NCBI GenBank assembly: GCA_022793655.1
Contig: JAAWDG010000011.1
Location: 51,135 to 115,134, forward strand
DNA from: Clostridiales bacterium
GTDB lineage: Bacteria; Bacillota; Clostridia; Oscillospirales; CAG-272
Direction: 5' to 3'
DNA: 64,000 bases
Positions 8,174 to 16,740 of this stretch are shown here, in pieces. Every line of letters starts with the position of its first letter. Positions within the stretch are counted from its first letter, which is position 1. The notes below the pieces were generated by a model. That model did not search any database, was not told the DNA's origin, and saw only the letters and a program-made list of their open reading frames with translations. The translations under genes were made by a program, and so were the position numbers.

Positions 8174-8977
8174 ATGGCGAAATATGCGTTTTTTCTGGAT
8201 ATAGACGGCACACTGCTCGACACGGCTTCGGTTGTGTCAGAAGAGAACAAAGCGGCTTTATGCTATGCAAAAGAGCAGGGATGTAAGATCTTTGTGAATA
8301 CAGGACGCGGATATGCTTGTATTCCCGATGAAATTTTATCTTTGCCGCTTGACGGTATTGTGGCCGGTTGTGGTTGCACTGTTTTGTATGGAGGCAAAGT
8401 CGTTCATTCCGAAGTGGTGCCGAACGAGGCAATTTATTCCTATTTAAAAGGTATTGAAAAGCGTAAACAAAGTGCTTTTTTAGAAGGAGAAAATTGTCTG
8501 TTTCGGATGAATTGCGAGCCGACTGATGCGAAGATAGGTACTCCGCTTGGTGAATACTGCCATGCTGCACGCTTAGATTTTTCGCTTTGGCAGCCGCTTG
8601 TCGGCGCCGGTGACTTTTTGAAGTATCCGCAGCCGCGTATCCCTAAACTTAACTTAGTTGGTTCATTTAATAAAGAACTGCTGTTAGATTATCAAGAACA
8701 TTTTGACGGTGTCATTGATGAAGTTAAATGTGAAATGTACACAAAAGGTCACAGCAAAGCGACGGGTTTACGTCTAATCATGCAAGATTATCTGCCTGGC
8801 TTTTGTAGCGTGGCCATAGGTGACAGCGTAAATGATATTGATATGTTTCGTGCAGCTGATATTTCGGTGGCTATGGGCAACGCGAGTGAAGTTGTCAAGC
8901 AGCTATGCATAAAACAAACGGCTGCTGCAGATGATAATGGCGTAGGAAAAGCGATTATGCAGCTGCTTCATGGATAA
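8174..8977 (+). CDS. HAD superfamily hydrolase, Cof-type (IIB)
   Basis: Predicted cytosolic Mg-dependent phosphatase acting on small phosphorylated metabolites. HAD motif I is FFLDIDGTLLDTA, with both catalytic aspartates; motif II falls in IFVNTGR; the motif III lysine is in TKGHSKATGLRLIM; motif IV is AIGDSVNDIDMF. The C2-type cap lies between, as in Cof/YidA proteins. Length 267 aa fits. The ATG at 8174 is preceded by a G-rich SD-like stretch; an in-frame ATG at 8159 would overlap that stretch. Substrate not predictable. Confidence 0.85.
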   Translation: MAKYAFFLDIDGTLLDTASVVSEENKAALCYAKEQGCKIFVNTGRGYACIPDEILSLPLDGIVAGCGCTVLYGGKVVHSEVVPNEAIYSYLKGIEKRKQSAFLEGENCLFRMNCEPTDAKIGTPLGEYCHAARLDFSLWQPLVGAGDFLKYPQPRIPKLNLVGSFNKELLLDYQEHFDGVIDEVKCEMYTKGHSKATGLRLIMQDYLPGFCSVAIGDSVNDIDMFRAADISVAMGNASEVVKQLCIKQTAAADDNGVGKAIMQLLHG

Positions 8978-8984
8978 AAATTCC

Positions 8985-9013
8985 TTGACAGGGTAAACTT
9001 GTTATGGTATACT
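8985..9013 (+). promoter_or_regulatory. Promoter of tRNA-Ser(GGA)
   Basis: TTGACA (8985-8990), 17-nt spacer, TATACT (9008-9013), about 70 nt upstream of the tRNA gene. Confidence 0.8.
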
Positions 9014-9080
9014 GAATAGGCAAGTGTAGTCATAATATCGATAAATATTATTTTATTGAGTTTGATAACGCCCAAGATAC

Positions 9081-9173
9081 GGAGAAGTCGCGTAGCCTGG
9101 TCGAGCGCGCGCGATTGGAAATCGCGTAAACGGCAAAACCGTTTCGAGAGTTCGAATCTCTCCTTCTCCGCCA
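9081..9173 (+). tRNA. tRNA-Ser(GGA)
   Basis: Class II tRNA. Acceptor arms GGAGAAG / CTTCTCC with G discriminator and encoded CCA; anticodon stem CGCGA/TCGCG with loop TTGGAAA giving anticodon GGA (codons UCC/UCU); long variable arm AAACGG-CAAAA-CCGTTT; T arm GAGAG-TTCGAAT-CTCTC. The long variable arm is diagnostic of serine among GGA anticodons. Confidence 0.97.
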
Positions 9174-9212
9174 AAAAGCGACGATTTTCGACAGAGAATT
9201 GTCGCTTTTTTT
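9173..9212 (+). terminator. Terminator after tRNA-Ser
   Basis: AAAAAGCGAC (9173-9182) pairs with GTCGCTTTTT, ending in a run of seven T. Confidence 0.8.
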
Positions 9213-9287
9213 GTTTTTATCGAGTTGTAGTTTGTTGGCTGATATAATATATTTTTGCATAAGATAAAATGGAAATGGGTGTCACTA

Positions 9288-9707
9288 ATGAAAAGAATTT
9301 TAAATTGTATAGTATCTGTATTTGTGATCTTAGTTATCATTTTTTCTTTTGTTGGGTGTTCGGGTGGTATCAGCAATAATGATGCCAAGGCATATACCAG
9401 GGATTTTTTAGATGCAATAGAGGCGAAAGATTATGAACATGCAGCGACTTTTCTTCATCCTGAAAGACCAGTTGACCTTGAACCCTTTTTTGAAGGTTTG
9501 AAAAGCGAGGAAAACATGGACTTTTCAACCATTGAGATAACAAAATATACCGGTTTTTCATCTTCTTATTATGACAGTACTGTTGAAGGCTCCGCTTATA
9601 GTTTGAGCATGAATGTCAAAGTGGGCGATGATGAAATCAAAATGGAAATAGAAATTGTCAAAAACGACAATGGATATGGCATCTATAACTTAGATATTGA
9701 CATCTGA
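9288..9707 (+). CDS. Small secreted lipoprotein, unknown function
   Basis: 139-aa protein with an N-terminal Lys/Arg, a hydrophobic core (~residues 6-24) and the lipobox FVGC, predicting lipidation of that cysteine and anchoring outside the membrane. The mature part resembles small NTF2-like or DUF4878-type lipoproteins only in general layout (an AYTRDFLDAIEAKDYEHAA helix followed by alternating strands); no family is claimed. The start at 9288 has a poor RBS. It lies between a tRNA gene and a degraded LytTR region. Confidence 0.6.
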   Translation: MKRILNCIVSVFVILVIIFSFVGCSGGISNNDAKAYTRDFLDAIEAKDYEHAATFLHPERPVDLEPFFEGLKSEENMDFSTIEITKYTGFSSSYYDSTVEGSAYSLSMNVKVGDDEIKMEIEIVKNDNGYGIYNLDIDI

Positions 9708-10024
9708 AAATTGAGTACGGGAGTTCAAATCATTCAGCCCCGTGGAACAATTTTTTGTGCTGGATGCGGAAAGAATCGTGTGCATTTAGACTAACACAAA
9801 TCGGCAAATTGAAGCTTTACAGTCTCCCAAAAACGAAAAGATGAAATGCAACGTTTGTTATACCATTCGTATGTTTTGCCTCGAAATTGCAATAAAGTAT
9901 TTTTTCTTGCTTATATACGCTGTCTATGTTTTCTGCAATGCTGTATAACAGCTGTTTTTCACGTGTCAGTTCATATTTGATGGCATTTTGGTCCATTTTG
10001 AAAATCGATTGCAGCAAGCGTGGT
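9708..10024. other. Gene-poor stretch, probably degraded sequence
   Basis: No convincing coding sequence in either direction. It precedes, and may include the decayed N-terminal part of, the LytTR fragment starting at 10025. No tRNA, terminator or strong promoter seen. Confidence 0.4.
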
Positions 10025-10213
10025 ATGAGCGAGTTAGAGAAAGCATTAGATGCAAGCGGATTTGTCAAAATCAACGCAAGTCAGCTTATTCATGTGAAAT
10101 ATATAGAGAAGCTGAAAAACAATTCGATTACATTAACAACAGGCGATGTTTTAAACGCTTCAAGACAGTGCAGTGCAGCGCTGAAACGCAAATGTAAAAT
10201 GTATATGCGCTAA
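10025..10213 (+). pseudogene. LytTR DNA-binding domain fragment
   Basis: 62-codon segment beginning MSELEKALDASGFVKI and continuing through NASQLIHVKYIEKLK and ITLTTGDVLNASR, which matches the layout of the C-terminal half of LytTR domains (positively charged strand, HVKYI, terminal SR). The receiver domain and the first half of the DNA-binding domain are absent, and the upstream sequence in this frame has no family features. Most likely a remnant of a LytTR response regulator; a free-standing mini-LytTR protein is less likely. Confidence 0.45.
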
Positions 10214-10227
10214 GCGGGACATGAGTG

Positions 10228-10277
10228 AAAACACCATTGATATCTGAACTCATAAAGTTTGGACTCAATGGTGTTTT
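10228..10277 (+). repeat. 50-nt hairpin element, family B copy 1 (terminator-like)
   Basis: AAAACACCATTGA pairs with TCAATGGTGTTTT (13 bp). An inner helix TCTGAAC / GTTTGGA includes two G-T wobbles. Ends in a T run. A related element lies at 12530-12579. Confidence 0.7.
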
Positions 10278-10288
10278 TTGTTGCGCTC

Positions 10289-10317
10289 TTGACAAAAGTT
10301 CGACATGTAATTATAAT
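10289..10317 (+). promoter_or_regulatory. Consensus sigma-A promoter of the rrf2 gene
   Basis: TTGACA (10289-10294), 17-nt spacer, TATAAT (10312-10317). Predicted start near 10324 at the RBS, so the leader is minimal. Confidence 0.85.
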
Positions 10318-10336
10318 TATTACAGGTGATAAAATT

Positions 10337-10768
10337 ATGAGAATCAATACACGATTTACAGTTGCGGTACATATTCTTGCTTTAATTGCGCTAAATGGTG
10401 ATAGCCCCACGGCATCGGTCATGATGTCTATGAGCGTAGGCAGTCATCCGGTTGCCATTAGACAAGTGATGTCTTCCTTGAAAAAAGCAGGAATTATTGA
10501 AACACAGAATGGGCTTCCCGGCGGGCGATTATTAAAATCGCAGGAAGAAATAACTCTGTATGAAATATATCAATCAGTTAAGAAAAAGGATTCCACCTTG
10601 TTTGATTTTCATCCGAAGCCAAATCCCTTATGTCCTGTCGGAAGAAACATTAAAAGAGCAATGACCCCTTCGCTTTGCGCTGCTCAGACGGCAATGGAAG
10701 ATGCGCTGAAAACGTATAGTCTTAAAGACATTACAAGCAGCATTTTAGCAGATGTGCGTGGAGAGTAA
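10337..10768 (+). CDS. Rrf2-family transcriptional regulator (YwnA-like)
   Basis: 143-aa winged-helix regulator of the Rrf2 family. The N-terminus MRINTRFTVAVHILALIAL and the wing segment VRQVMSSLKKAGII / NGLPGGRLL type are characteristic, as is the YwnA-like C-terminal NPLCPVGRNIKRAM. Two cysteines (in LCPVG and SLCAAQ) are present but not the three-Cys cluster of IscR, so Fe-S binding is doubtful. AGGTGAT lies 6 nt before the ATG at 10337. It heads a cluster with a patatin and a flavodoxin-ferredoxin protein, which it may regulate. Confidence 0.85.
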   Translation: MRINTRFTVAVHILALIALNGDSPTASVMMSMSVGSHPVAIRQVMSSLKKAGIIETQNGLPGGRLLKSQEEITLYEIYQSVKKKDSTLFDFHPKPNPLCPVGRNIKRAMTPSLCAAQTAMEDALKTYSLKDITSSILADVRGE

Positions 10769-10801
10769 ACGATATACTATTATAATAAAGAGGCAGATGA
10801 A

Positions 10802-11659
10802 ATGAGCAATATAGAAAAAGTCGGAATTATTGATGTTGGGGGTGGATTTCGCGGCATTTATGCGGCCGGGATATTTGATCGCTGCATGGATGAGGCGCTC
10901 ACCTTTGATGTTTGTATCGGTGTTTCAGCTGGCAGTGCAAATACTGTGTCGTTTTTGGCAAATCAAAAGGGGAGAATACACAAGTTTCTCACGGAATATG
11001 CTTTTCGAAAGGAATGGATGGGTTTTCATATTTGGCTAAAAACAGGGTCATATGTCAATTTGCCATATATGTATAGCACACTTTCTAATCATGATGGAGA
11101 ATACCCTTTAGATTATCAGAAGATTGCAGAAAATCCGTCAGGGCTTGTGATTGTCGCAACCGATGCGAAAACTGGTATGCCAAAATATTTTGAAAAAAGC
11201 AATCTTCAGCAAGACCATTATGAAATCTGTATGGCTTCTTCTACCTTGCCTTTTGTGAATAAACCCTATGGAATAGACGGTGTTTTATATTACGATGGCG
11301 CACTTGGTGATCCTGTACCAGTGAAGAAAGCATTTGAAATGGGCTGTGAAAAGATTGTTCTCATCTTGACTAAGCCTGTCAATGTTCCCCGGCAGCAGGG
11401 GCATGATAAAAGAATTGCCAAAGCGATTCAAAAGAAATATCCCAAAGCTGCTGAAGCCCTGTTACGTCGTGCTGAAAACTATAACAAAGGGGTTGAACTG
11501 GCAAGGAAATACGAAAATGAAGGAAAAGCGTTGATTATTGCGCCGGACGATACCTGTGGGATAGACACAATTCGCCGGGATAAAGCGGCCATGGAACGTC
11601 TCTATCAAAAAGGATATCAAGATGCGCAGCGGATTAAACAATTTATCTACAAAGGATAA
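10802..11659 (+). CDS. Patatin-like phospholipase
   Basis: Predicted lipid acyl hydrolase with a Ser-Asp dyad. The oxyanion glycine loop is DVGGGFRGIYAAGI, the nucleophile elbow is GVSAGS, and the catalytic aspartate sits in YYDGALGDPVPV (DGA motif). The 285-aa length matches the stand-alone bacterial patatins (YjjU/RssA-like group). No signal peptide, so probably cytosolic. It starts 33 nt after the rrf2 stop with AGAGGCAG before the ATG, suggesting cotranscription. Substrate unknown. Confidence 0.88.
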   Translation: MSNIEKVGIIDVGGGFRGIYAAGIFDRCMDEALTFDVCIGVSAGSANTVSFLANQKGRIHKFLTEYAFRKEWMGFHIWLKTGSYVNLPYMYSTLSNHDGEYPLDYQKIAENPSGLVIVATDAKTGMPKYFEKSNLQQDHYEICMASSTLPFVNKPYGIDGVLYYDGALGDPVPVKKAFEMGCEKIVLILTKPVNVPRQQGHDKRIAKAIQKKYPKAAEALLRRAENYNKGVELARKYENEGKALIIAPDDTCGIDTIRRDKAAMERLYQKGYQDAQRIKQFIYKG

Positions 11660-11697
11660 ATTGCTCATCATTTGAATGATTTTGTGAGGTGGTAAGT

Positions 11698-12450
11698 ATG
11701 AAAATTTGCAAGATTTTATTTAGTCCTACAGGCGGCACCGCCAAAGTCGCCGATATTCTGTCGAGTGCGCTTGGCACAGAAGTTGAAACAATCGATTTAT
11801 CAAAAGCGGCATTTGCAGGCTGCCGCTTGAATGGCGATCAGATTGTTGTAATCGCCATGCCTTCTTTTGGCGGTCGTGCCCCCAAGGTTGCGATTGACCG
11901 ATTGAAAATGGTACAGGCAAATGGCGCCAAGGCCGTTGTAGTTGCCGTTTACGGGAATCGAGAGCAGGAGGATACCTTGATTGAGATGGCAGACACTGCA
12001 AAAGAATGCGGTTTTGAAGTGATAGCGGGAATATCGGCTATTGCAGAACATTCGATTGCTCATCAGTATGCCACGGGTAGACCGGATCAAACGGACGAAG
12101 AGCAACTGAAGCGCTTCGCAGAAATCATTACCCAAAAATTGGATAGCGGTTCCATGATTGCCCCTAAGATTCCTGGAAATCGTCCATACAAGAAAGCGGG
12201 CGTTGGAATGGTGCCGAAATCTTCTGCTGCCTGTGTGTCTTGCGGCCTTTGTGCAGAAAAATGCCCTGTGGGAGCGATAGACAAGAACGATCCAAAAAAG
12301 ACGGATAAAAATGCTTGTATGAATTGTATGCGTTGTGTTGCTATTTGTCCGCAGCAGGCAAGAACGGTGAGTCCTCTAATGGTCAAGGCTGTAGGCGCAG
12401 CGCTGAAAAAAGCTTGCAGCGAAAGAAAGGAAAATAAGCTGTTTGATTGA
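11698..12450 (+). CDS. EFR1-type flavodoxin-ferredoxin fusion
   Basis: 250-aa redox protein: an N-terminal flavodoxin-like domain with FMN phosphate loop FSPTGGTAKVADIL (~residues 6-20) and a C-terminal bacterial ferredoxin domain with two 4Fe-4S motifs, CVSCGLCAEKCPVGAI and CMNCMRCVAICPQ. Electron carrier of the EFR1 family common in anaerobic Firmicutes. GAGGTGG (11686-11692) sets the ATG at 11698; a GTG at 11689 overlaps it. Third gene of the Rrf2 cluster. Redox partner unknown. Confidence 0.88.
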   Translation: MKICKILFSPTGGTAKVADILSSALGTEVETIDLSKAAFAGCRLNGDQIVVIAMPSFGGRAPKVAIDRLKMVQANGAKAVVVAVYGNREQEDTLIEMADTAKECGFEVIAGISAIAEHSIAHQYATGRPDQTDEEQLKRFAEIITQKLDSGSMIAPKIPGNRPYKKAGVGMVPKSSAACVSCGLCAEKCPVGAIDKNDPKKTDKNACMNCMRCVAICPQQARTVSPLMVKAVGAALKKACSERKENKLFD

Positions 12451-12747
12451 GGATAGGCACTTGCTTCCTTAAAAGCAAAAATGGACCTTATCGATATAAT
12501 TTTTGCTGAAATAAAGATTACTTATCAATAAAACACCGCCTGAATTGAACTCGCTGTGGTTTGAATCTGGTGGTGTTTTGTTTTATAGTGCAGAATGAAA
12601 TCGGCATTTTGGGGCTATTTTCGCGATTTGGGTTCAAAAAGGAAAGTTTCAATATTTGCAGACAAGTGAATGATTTACAGATCGACAAAAATGTAAGAGA
12701 CGCATATGATGATAGCAACCAGTAATCGTATAAGGGGAGAATCATAT
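12451..12747. other. Intergenic region with family B hairpin
   Basis: Contains the hairpin at 12530-12579, then about 120 nt in which a short open frame from a GTG near 12588 runs to the TAA before 12730 with no recognisable similarity. Probably non-coding or decayed. Confidence 0.4.
12530..12579 (+). repeat. 50-nt hairpin element, family B copy 2 (terminator-like)
   Basis: AAAACACCGCC pairs with GGTGGTGTTTT (one G-T). The inner part keeps TGAACTC and GGTTTGA, as in the copy at 10228-10277, while the middle of the stem differs with pairing kept. Followed by GTTTT; likely terminator of the Rrf2 cluster. Confidence 0.7.
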
Positions 12748-13704
12748 ATGAAACGATGTGTTCCATTAGAACCTGCCGCAGAGATGGTCTGCGATCAAAA
12801 CGCTGTGCCTCCGTTGATTTTTCAACTGCCGCCTGAGCAGGGCAGAATGATATTGGAAAAAGCGCAGGATGCGCCGGTATATAAATATCCCGCCCATATA
12901 TCGTCCACTTGCATAACTACCGGGAATTGGGGCAGTATACCGGTGTATTTTATTACACCGAAGGAGGTAGAGGTAAGAAATATCATCTTTTATATTCACG
13001 GTGCGGGATGGGTGTTCGGTAGTTTCCATACGCATGAGAAATTGGTGCGAGAGCTTTCGGCAAGGACAAACTCATTAGTTGTATTCCCAGAATACAGCCG
13101 CTCGCCCGAAGCAAAATATCCGACAGCGATTGAACAATGTTATTTTATACTTTCTCATTTATGGGAAATCATTGGCAATCACTATCCCATGATCAATCCT
13201 TCTGCACTTACGGTTGCAGGCGACAGTGTCGGCGGCAATATGGCAGCCGCCATGGTGTTGATGTCCATGATGCGTCATGGTCCTGACATTCACAAACTGC
13301 TCTTGTATTACCCGGTAACAAATGCGTTTTTTGATACGCCCAGCTACCGTCAGTTCGCCGTGGATTATTATTTGTACCGCGATGGAATGAAATGGTTTTG
13401 GCGGCAATATACAACTTCGATGGAGGATCGAAATCAAATCACCGCATCGCCTCTTTGTGCAAGCATAGATTGTTTGAAGCGTTTTCCCCAAACAATGATT
13501 ATTAACGGTCAGGCAGATGTTTTGCGCAGTGAAGGCGAAGCCTTTGGCGAAAAACTTCGCTGTGCGGGTGTAGAGGTAACCGCGGTAAGAGTGCAGGGGA
13601 CAATTCATGATTTTGTCATGTTAAATGCGCTTGATCAAACCAATGCATGCCGTACGGCCATGGACATTTCAACTGGGTGGATAAACCGCAAAAATTCTTT
13701 CTAA
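12748..13704 (+). CDS. Alpha/beta hydrolase, hormone-sensitive-lipase type
   Basis: 318-aa carboxylesterase-like enzyme of the Abhydrolase_3/HSL family. The oxyanion motif is YIHGAGWVFGS (HGGG-type with one Ala), the nucleophile elbow is VAGDSVGGNMAAA, the catalytic Asp is in NGQADVLRSEG and the His in GTIHDFVML. SPEAKYPTAIEQCYF is typical of the family. AGGGGAGA 7 nt upstream fixes the ATG at 12748. No signal peptide. Substrate unknown; it is separated from the Rrf2 cluster by a terminator-like hairpin. Confidence 0.85.
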   Translation: MKRCVPLEPAAEMVCDQNAVPPLIFQLPPEQGRMILEKAQDAPVYKYPAHISSTCITTGNWGSIPVYFITPKEVEVRNIIFYIHGAGWVFGSFHTHEKLVRELSARTNSLVVFPEYSRSPEAKYPTAIEQCYFILSHLWEIIGNHYPMINPSALTVAGDSVGGNMAAAMVLMSMMRHGPDIHKLLLYYPVTNAFFDTPSYRQFAVDYYLYRDGMKWFWRQYTTSMEDRNQITASPLCASIDCLKRFPQTMIINGQADVLRSEGEAFGEKLRCAGVEVTAVRVQGTIHDFVMLNALDQTNACRTAMDISTGWINRKNSF

Positions 13705-13722
13705 CAGACTACTTAATTAATA

Positions 13723-13766
13723 ACAATAATAAAAGAAGCCTTGGGGCTTCTTTTATTATTGTTTTA
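13723..13766. terminator. Strong bidirectional terminator
   Basis: Perfect 18-bp stem 13723-13740 / 13745-13762 with a TTGG loop, then TTTTAT. Confidence 0.85.
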
Positions 13767-13956
13767 TATATGGCAAGGACCATAAAAAAGAATGATGGTT
13801 ATCATTTGTTGCATTTTGACGAAAAGCAAAGTTAAAATGAAAACTTTTATATGAATTTATATTTTTTTGATTAGAAATAAAAAAGAAGCCATAATAATAA
13901 CAGAAAATAAGATCATTCCAATCAAGGAATTTGTGTTTTACACCGAGGAGGCAAAA

Positions 13957-15042
13957 ATGAAAATTAAATGTTTATGTTTGGCTTTAGCGATATGCGCCGG
14001 CCTTGCTTGTTTGACAGGGTGTGGTTGCAGTAAGGAGAACAAAAGCGGTGCCGATGTGCATGTTTTCTATTACACCTATAGTGATCCGTATATTTCCAGT
14101 GTGCGCAGTGCGCTGAGCAAAAAGTTGCAAGAGGCGGGGCTTAGCGTACAAGAGTATGACAGCAATAACAGCCAGACCACGCAAACCGAACAAGTGCAGA
14201 CGGCGATCACCAAAGGCGCCAAAATGATCGTGGTAAATATTGTGACAACCGGTTCTGATGATGCGTCATCTGGTATTGTGAGAATGGCGAAGGACGCGGG
14301 TATACCAGTTGTCTTTTTCAACAGAGAGGTTTCAGACAGTGTGGTAAACAGCTATGATAAATGCGCGTTTGTTGGAACCAACGCCGCCGAAGCCGGCTAT
14401 TTGCAGGGCGACATGGTGGGTGATTATGTTGCAGAAAATTATGACAAAGTTGATTTAAACGGCGACGGCCGTATATCCTATGTTCTTTTTATGGGAGAAC
14501 AGGGAAATAATGAAGCGATTTATCGGACAAAATATTCAGTAGAAAATGCCAATAAAAAATTGACCGCTGCTTCGAAAAATGAATTAGTGTTTTATGACAG
14601 CAGCAATACTGATGGCTATTTGCTTGACAAAGAGGGCAAATGGTCGGCGCAAGCGGCGAACGAGTATATGACAACAGCGCTTACCTCTTACAACGCGGCG
14701 AACGACAATATGATTGAGTTAATTATCTGTAATAATGATAATATGGCCGAGGGGGCTATTACTGCTTTACAGACATCCGGATTTAATACAGGCGTAGAAG
14801 GGGCGACCACGATTCCCGTCTTTGGCGTTGATGCGACCGATGCAGCGAAAGAATTGATTAAAGCCGGCAAAATGGCTGGTACGATTAAGCAGGACGCCGA
14901 TGGTATGGCAACCGCACTTGCTAAAACCGCCAAAAACGGAATTGAAGAAAAAGCGCTGCTTGATGATATGAACGATTATACAATTGATCAGAATACAGCC
15001 AAAGTGCGCATACCATACGGAATTTATTTAGGTGAAGAATAA
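13957..15042 (+). CDS. mglB: Galactose/methylgalactoside-type periplasmic-binding lipoprotein
   Basis: Substrate-binding component of a sugar ABC importer. Signal sequence with lipobox LTGC (~residue 18) predicts a membrane-anchored lipoprotein. The mature domain is a type I periplasmic-binding fold; the calcium-binding loop DLNGDGRIS is a hallmark of MglB-like glucose/galactose-binding proteins, followed by FMGEQGNNEAIYRT. GAGGAGG at 13945-13951 supports the ATG at 13957 (361 aa). First gene of an mglBAC-like operon; no dedicated regulator is adjacent. Confidence 0.9.
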   Translation: MKIKCLCLALAICAGLACLTGCGCSKENKSGADVHVFYYTYSDPYISSVRSALSKKLQEAGLSVQEYDSNNSQTTQTEQVQTAITKGAKMIVVNIVTTGSDDASSGIVRMAKDAGIPVVFFNREVSDSVVNSYDKCAFVGTNAAEAGYLQGDMVGDYVAENYDKVDLNGDGRISYVLFMGEQGNNEAIYRTKYSVENANKKLTAASKNELVFYDSSNTDGYLLDKEGKWSAQAANEYMTTALTSYNAANDNMIELIICNNDNMAEGAITALQTSGFNTGVEGATTIPVFGVDATDAAKELIKAGKMAGTIKQDADGMATALAKTAKNGIEEKALLDDMNDYTIDQNTAKVRIPYGIYLGEE

Positions 15043-15086
15043 CGCGGTAAGCCAAATGGATAAAAAGCGGCGGAAGGGGAATTTTA

Positions 15087-16589
15087 ATGAGTGACAATAT
15101 ATTGCTGGAAATGAAAGAAATCAGCAAGGAATTTCCTGGGGTAAAAGCCTTAAATCGTGTAACCCTGCGTGTTAAAAAGGGTACTGTGCACGCCCTGATG
15201 GGAGAGAATGGCGCCGGTAAATCGACGTTAATGAAATGTTTATTCGGCATGTATGCCAAAGATAGCGGACAGATTTTTTTGGAGGGTAAGGAAGTATCTT
15301 TCAAAAACGCAAAAGAGGCATTGGAGCATGGGGTAGCCATGGTGCATCAGGAACTGAACCAAGCGCTCAAACGCAGTGTCATGGACAATCTTTGGTTGGG
15401 ACGGTATCCGACAGTGCTTGGAGGTTTAGTGGTTTCCGAGCATCAAATGAAAGAGGAAACAAAACGCATTTTTGAAAGTATGGAGCTCCGCGTTGACCCC
15501 AAGGCGATTATGAGTACGCTGCCGGTAGCGACGCGACAGATGGTGGAAATTGCGAAAGCAATTTCCTACCATTCTAAAATCATTGTGTTTGATGAGCCCA
15601 CCTCTTCGCTGACTGAACAAGAAGTAGCCCATCTTTTTCGCATGATTCGTATGCTAAAAGAAGAAGGCTGCGGCATTATTTATATATCCCACAAAATGGA
15701 AGAAATTCTCAGTATTTCGGACGAGGTCACCGTCATGCGAGACGGCACATGGGTGGCTACTGAGCCTGCGTCGGCATTAGATATGGATCAATTAATCCGC
15801 TTGATGGTGGGGCGGACTTTGACAGACCGTTTTCCGCCTAAGACTAATCAGCCATCAGAGCCGATTTTAGAGGTACAGGGACTCACGGCGATGCATTCGC
15901 ATGTGAAAGACGTATCCTTCACTCTGCGCAAAGGCGAAATTCTTGGATTTGCCGGTCTTGCTGGTGCTGGCCGCACCGAGGTATTAGAATGTCTTTTTGG
16001 TGTAGCGGCAAAAAAAGAGGGTCGCATTACAGTGGATGGCCGCAACGTGCGCAATCGAAATGCAAGAGAGTCGATACGAAATGGGTTTGCTTTGCTAACC
16101 GAAGAACGACGGGCAACCGGTATATTCGGCATCTTAGATATAACCGAAAATGTAGCAATTTCCAGCCTTTCTAAATATAAAGTGAAAGGATTGTATTTGA
16201 GCAATCGTCGTATGCGTGAGGATACCGCATGGGCTATCAAGGCGATGCGTATTAAAACGCCTTCACAAAAGACAAAAATTCGTTCGCTGTCAGGCGGTAA
16301 TCAGCAAAAGGTTATTTTGGGTCGCTGGCTTATCACCGATCCAGATATTCTCTTATTGGACGAGCCGACGCGTGGCATTGATGTAGGCGCTAAGTTTGAA
16401 ATTTATCAATTGATTTTAGATTTGGCGAATAACGGAAAATCAGTCATTATGGTCTCAAGTGAAATGCCCGAATTGCTTGGCGTGTGCGACCGCATTGTTG
16501 TTATGTCAGGCGGCCGGATCGCCGGAACGGTGGAAGCAAAAAACACATCACAGGAAGAAATTATGGCTCTTGCAGCCAAATATGTATAG
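15087..16589 (+). CDS. mglA: Galactose/methylgalactoside ABC transporter ATP-binding protein
   Basis: 500-aa double ATPase of the carbohydrate ABC class. First domain: Walker [11 protein letters not shown], Walker [13 protein letters not shown]. Second domain: degenerate P-loop region [15 protein letters not shown], signature [14 protein letters not shown] and Walker [17 protein letters not shown]. It follows mglB by 44 nt and energises import with the downstream permease. The 150-nt gap before the permease contains a hairpin and repeated CCAAAACTTG motifs. Confidence 0.95.
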   Translation: MSDNILLEMKEISKEFPGVKALNRVTLRVKKGTVHALMGENGAGKSTLMKCLFGMYAKDSGQIFLEGKEVSFKNAKEALEHGVAMVHQELNQALKRSVMDNLWLGRYPTVLGGLVVSEHQMKEETKRIFESMELRVDPKAIMSTLPVATRQMVEIAKAISYHSKIIVFDEPTSSLTEQEVAHLFRMIRMLKEEGCGIIYISHKMEEILSISDEVTVMRDGTWVATEPASALDMDQLIRLMVGRTLTDRFPPKTNQPSEPILEVQGLTAMHSHVKDVSFTLRKGEILGFAGLAGAGRTEVLECLFGVAAKKEGRITVDGRNVRNRNARESIRNGFALLTEERRATGIFGILDITENVAISSLSKYKVKGLYLSNRRMREDTAWAIKAMRIKTPSQKTKIRSLSGGNQQKVILGRWLITDPDILLLDEPTRGIDVGAKFEIYQLILDLANNGKSVIMVSSEMPELLGVCDRIVVMSGGRIAGTVEAKNTSQEEIMALAAKYV

Positions 16590-16596
16590 AGGAAAA

Positions 16597-16694
16597 CGCC
16601 AAAACTTGGTTTCATATGGTCTTGGCCACCATTTAAAAAACCAATTTAGCTTTTCTTAAGAAGGGGTCAAGTTTTGTGCTGCGCCAAAACTTGA
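16597..16694 (+). other. mglA-mglC intergenic hairpin and repeats
   Basis: CGCCAAAACTTG occurs near 16597-16608 and again near 16682-16693. The second pairs with TCAAGTTTTG (16667-16676) to form a 10-bp hairpin with an 8-nt loop. No T run follows, so RNA processing or stabilisation is more likely than termination. Confidence 0.5.
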
Positions 16695-16740
16695 ATCGCA
16701 AACAGTTCTCTAAGAAGTAGTCGCAGCATGGAGGCTAATT

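Noticed and set aside
7990..8286. Plus-strand open frame of 98 codons upstream of the HAD gene
   Set aside because: It runs antisense through the thrS T-box stem I and both divergent promoters; the HAD frame is better supported.
8968..9388. Overlapping minus-strand open frames across the tRNA-Ser gene
   Set aside because: They are antisense to a clear tRNA and to the lipoprotein start, with no RBS or family features.
9720..9760. tRNA T-arm-like sequence (GGGAGTTCAAATC)
   Set aside because: No matching T stem, acceptor or anticodon arm nearby; chance resemblance.
9817..10074. Minus-strand 85-codon frame opposite the LytTR remnant
   Set aside because: No similarity, no RBS, and it is antisense to the recognisable LytTR segment.
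10228..12579. Integron attC-like sites flanking the Rrf2 cluster
   Set aside because: The outer ends lack the RYYYAAC/GTTRRRY core boxes and no integrase is present; the hairpins read better as terminators or small repeats.
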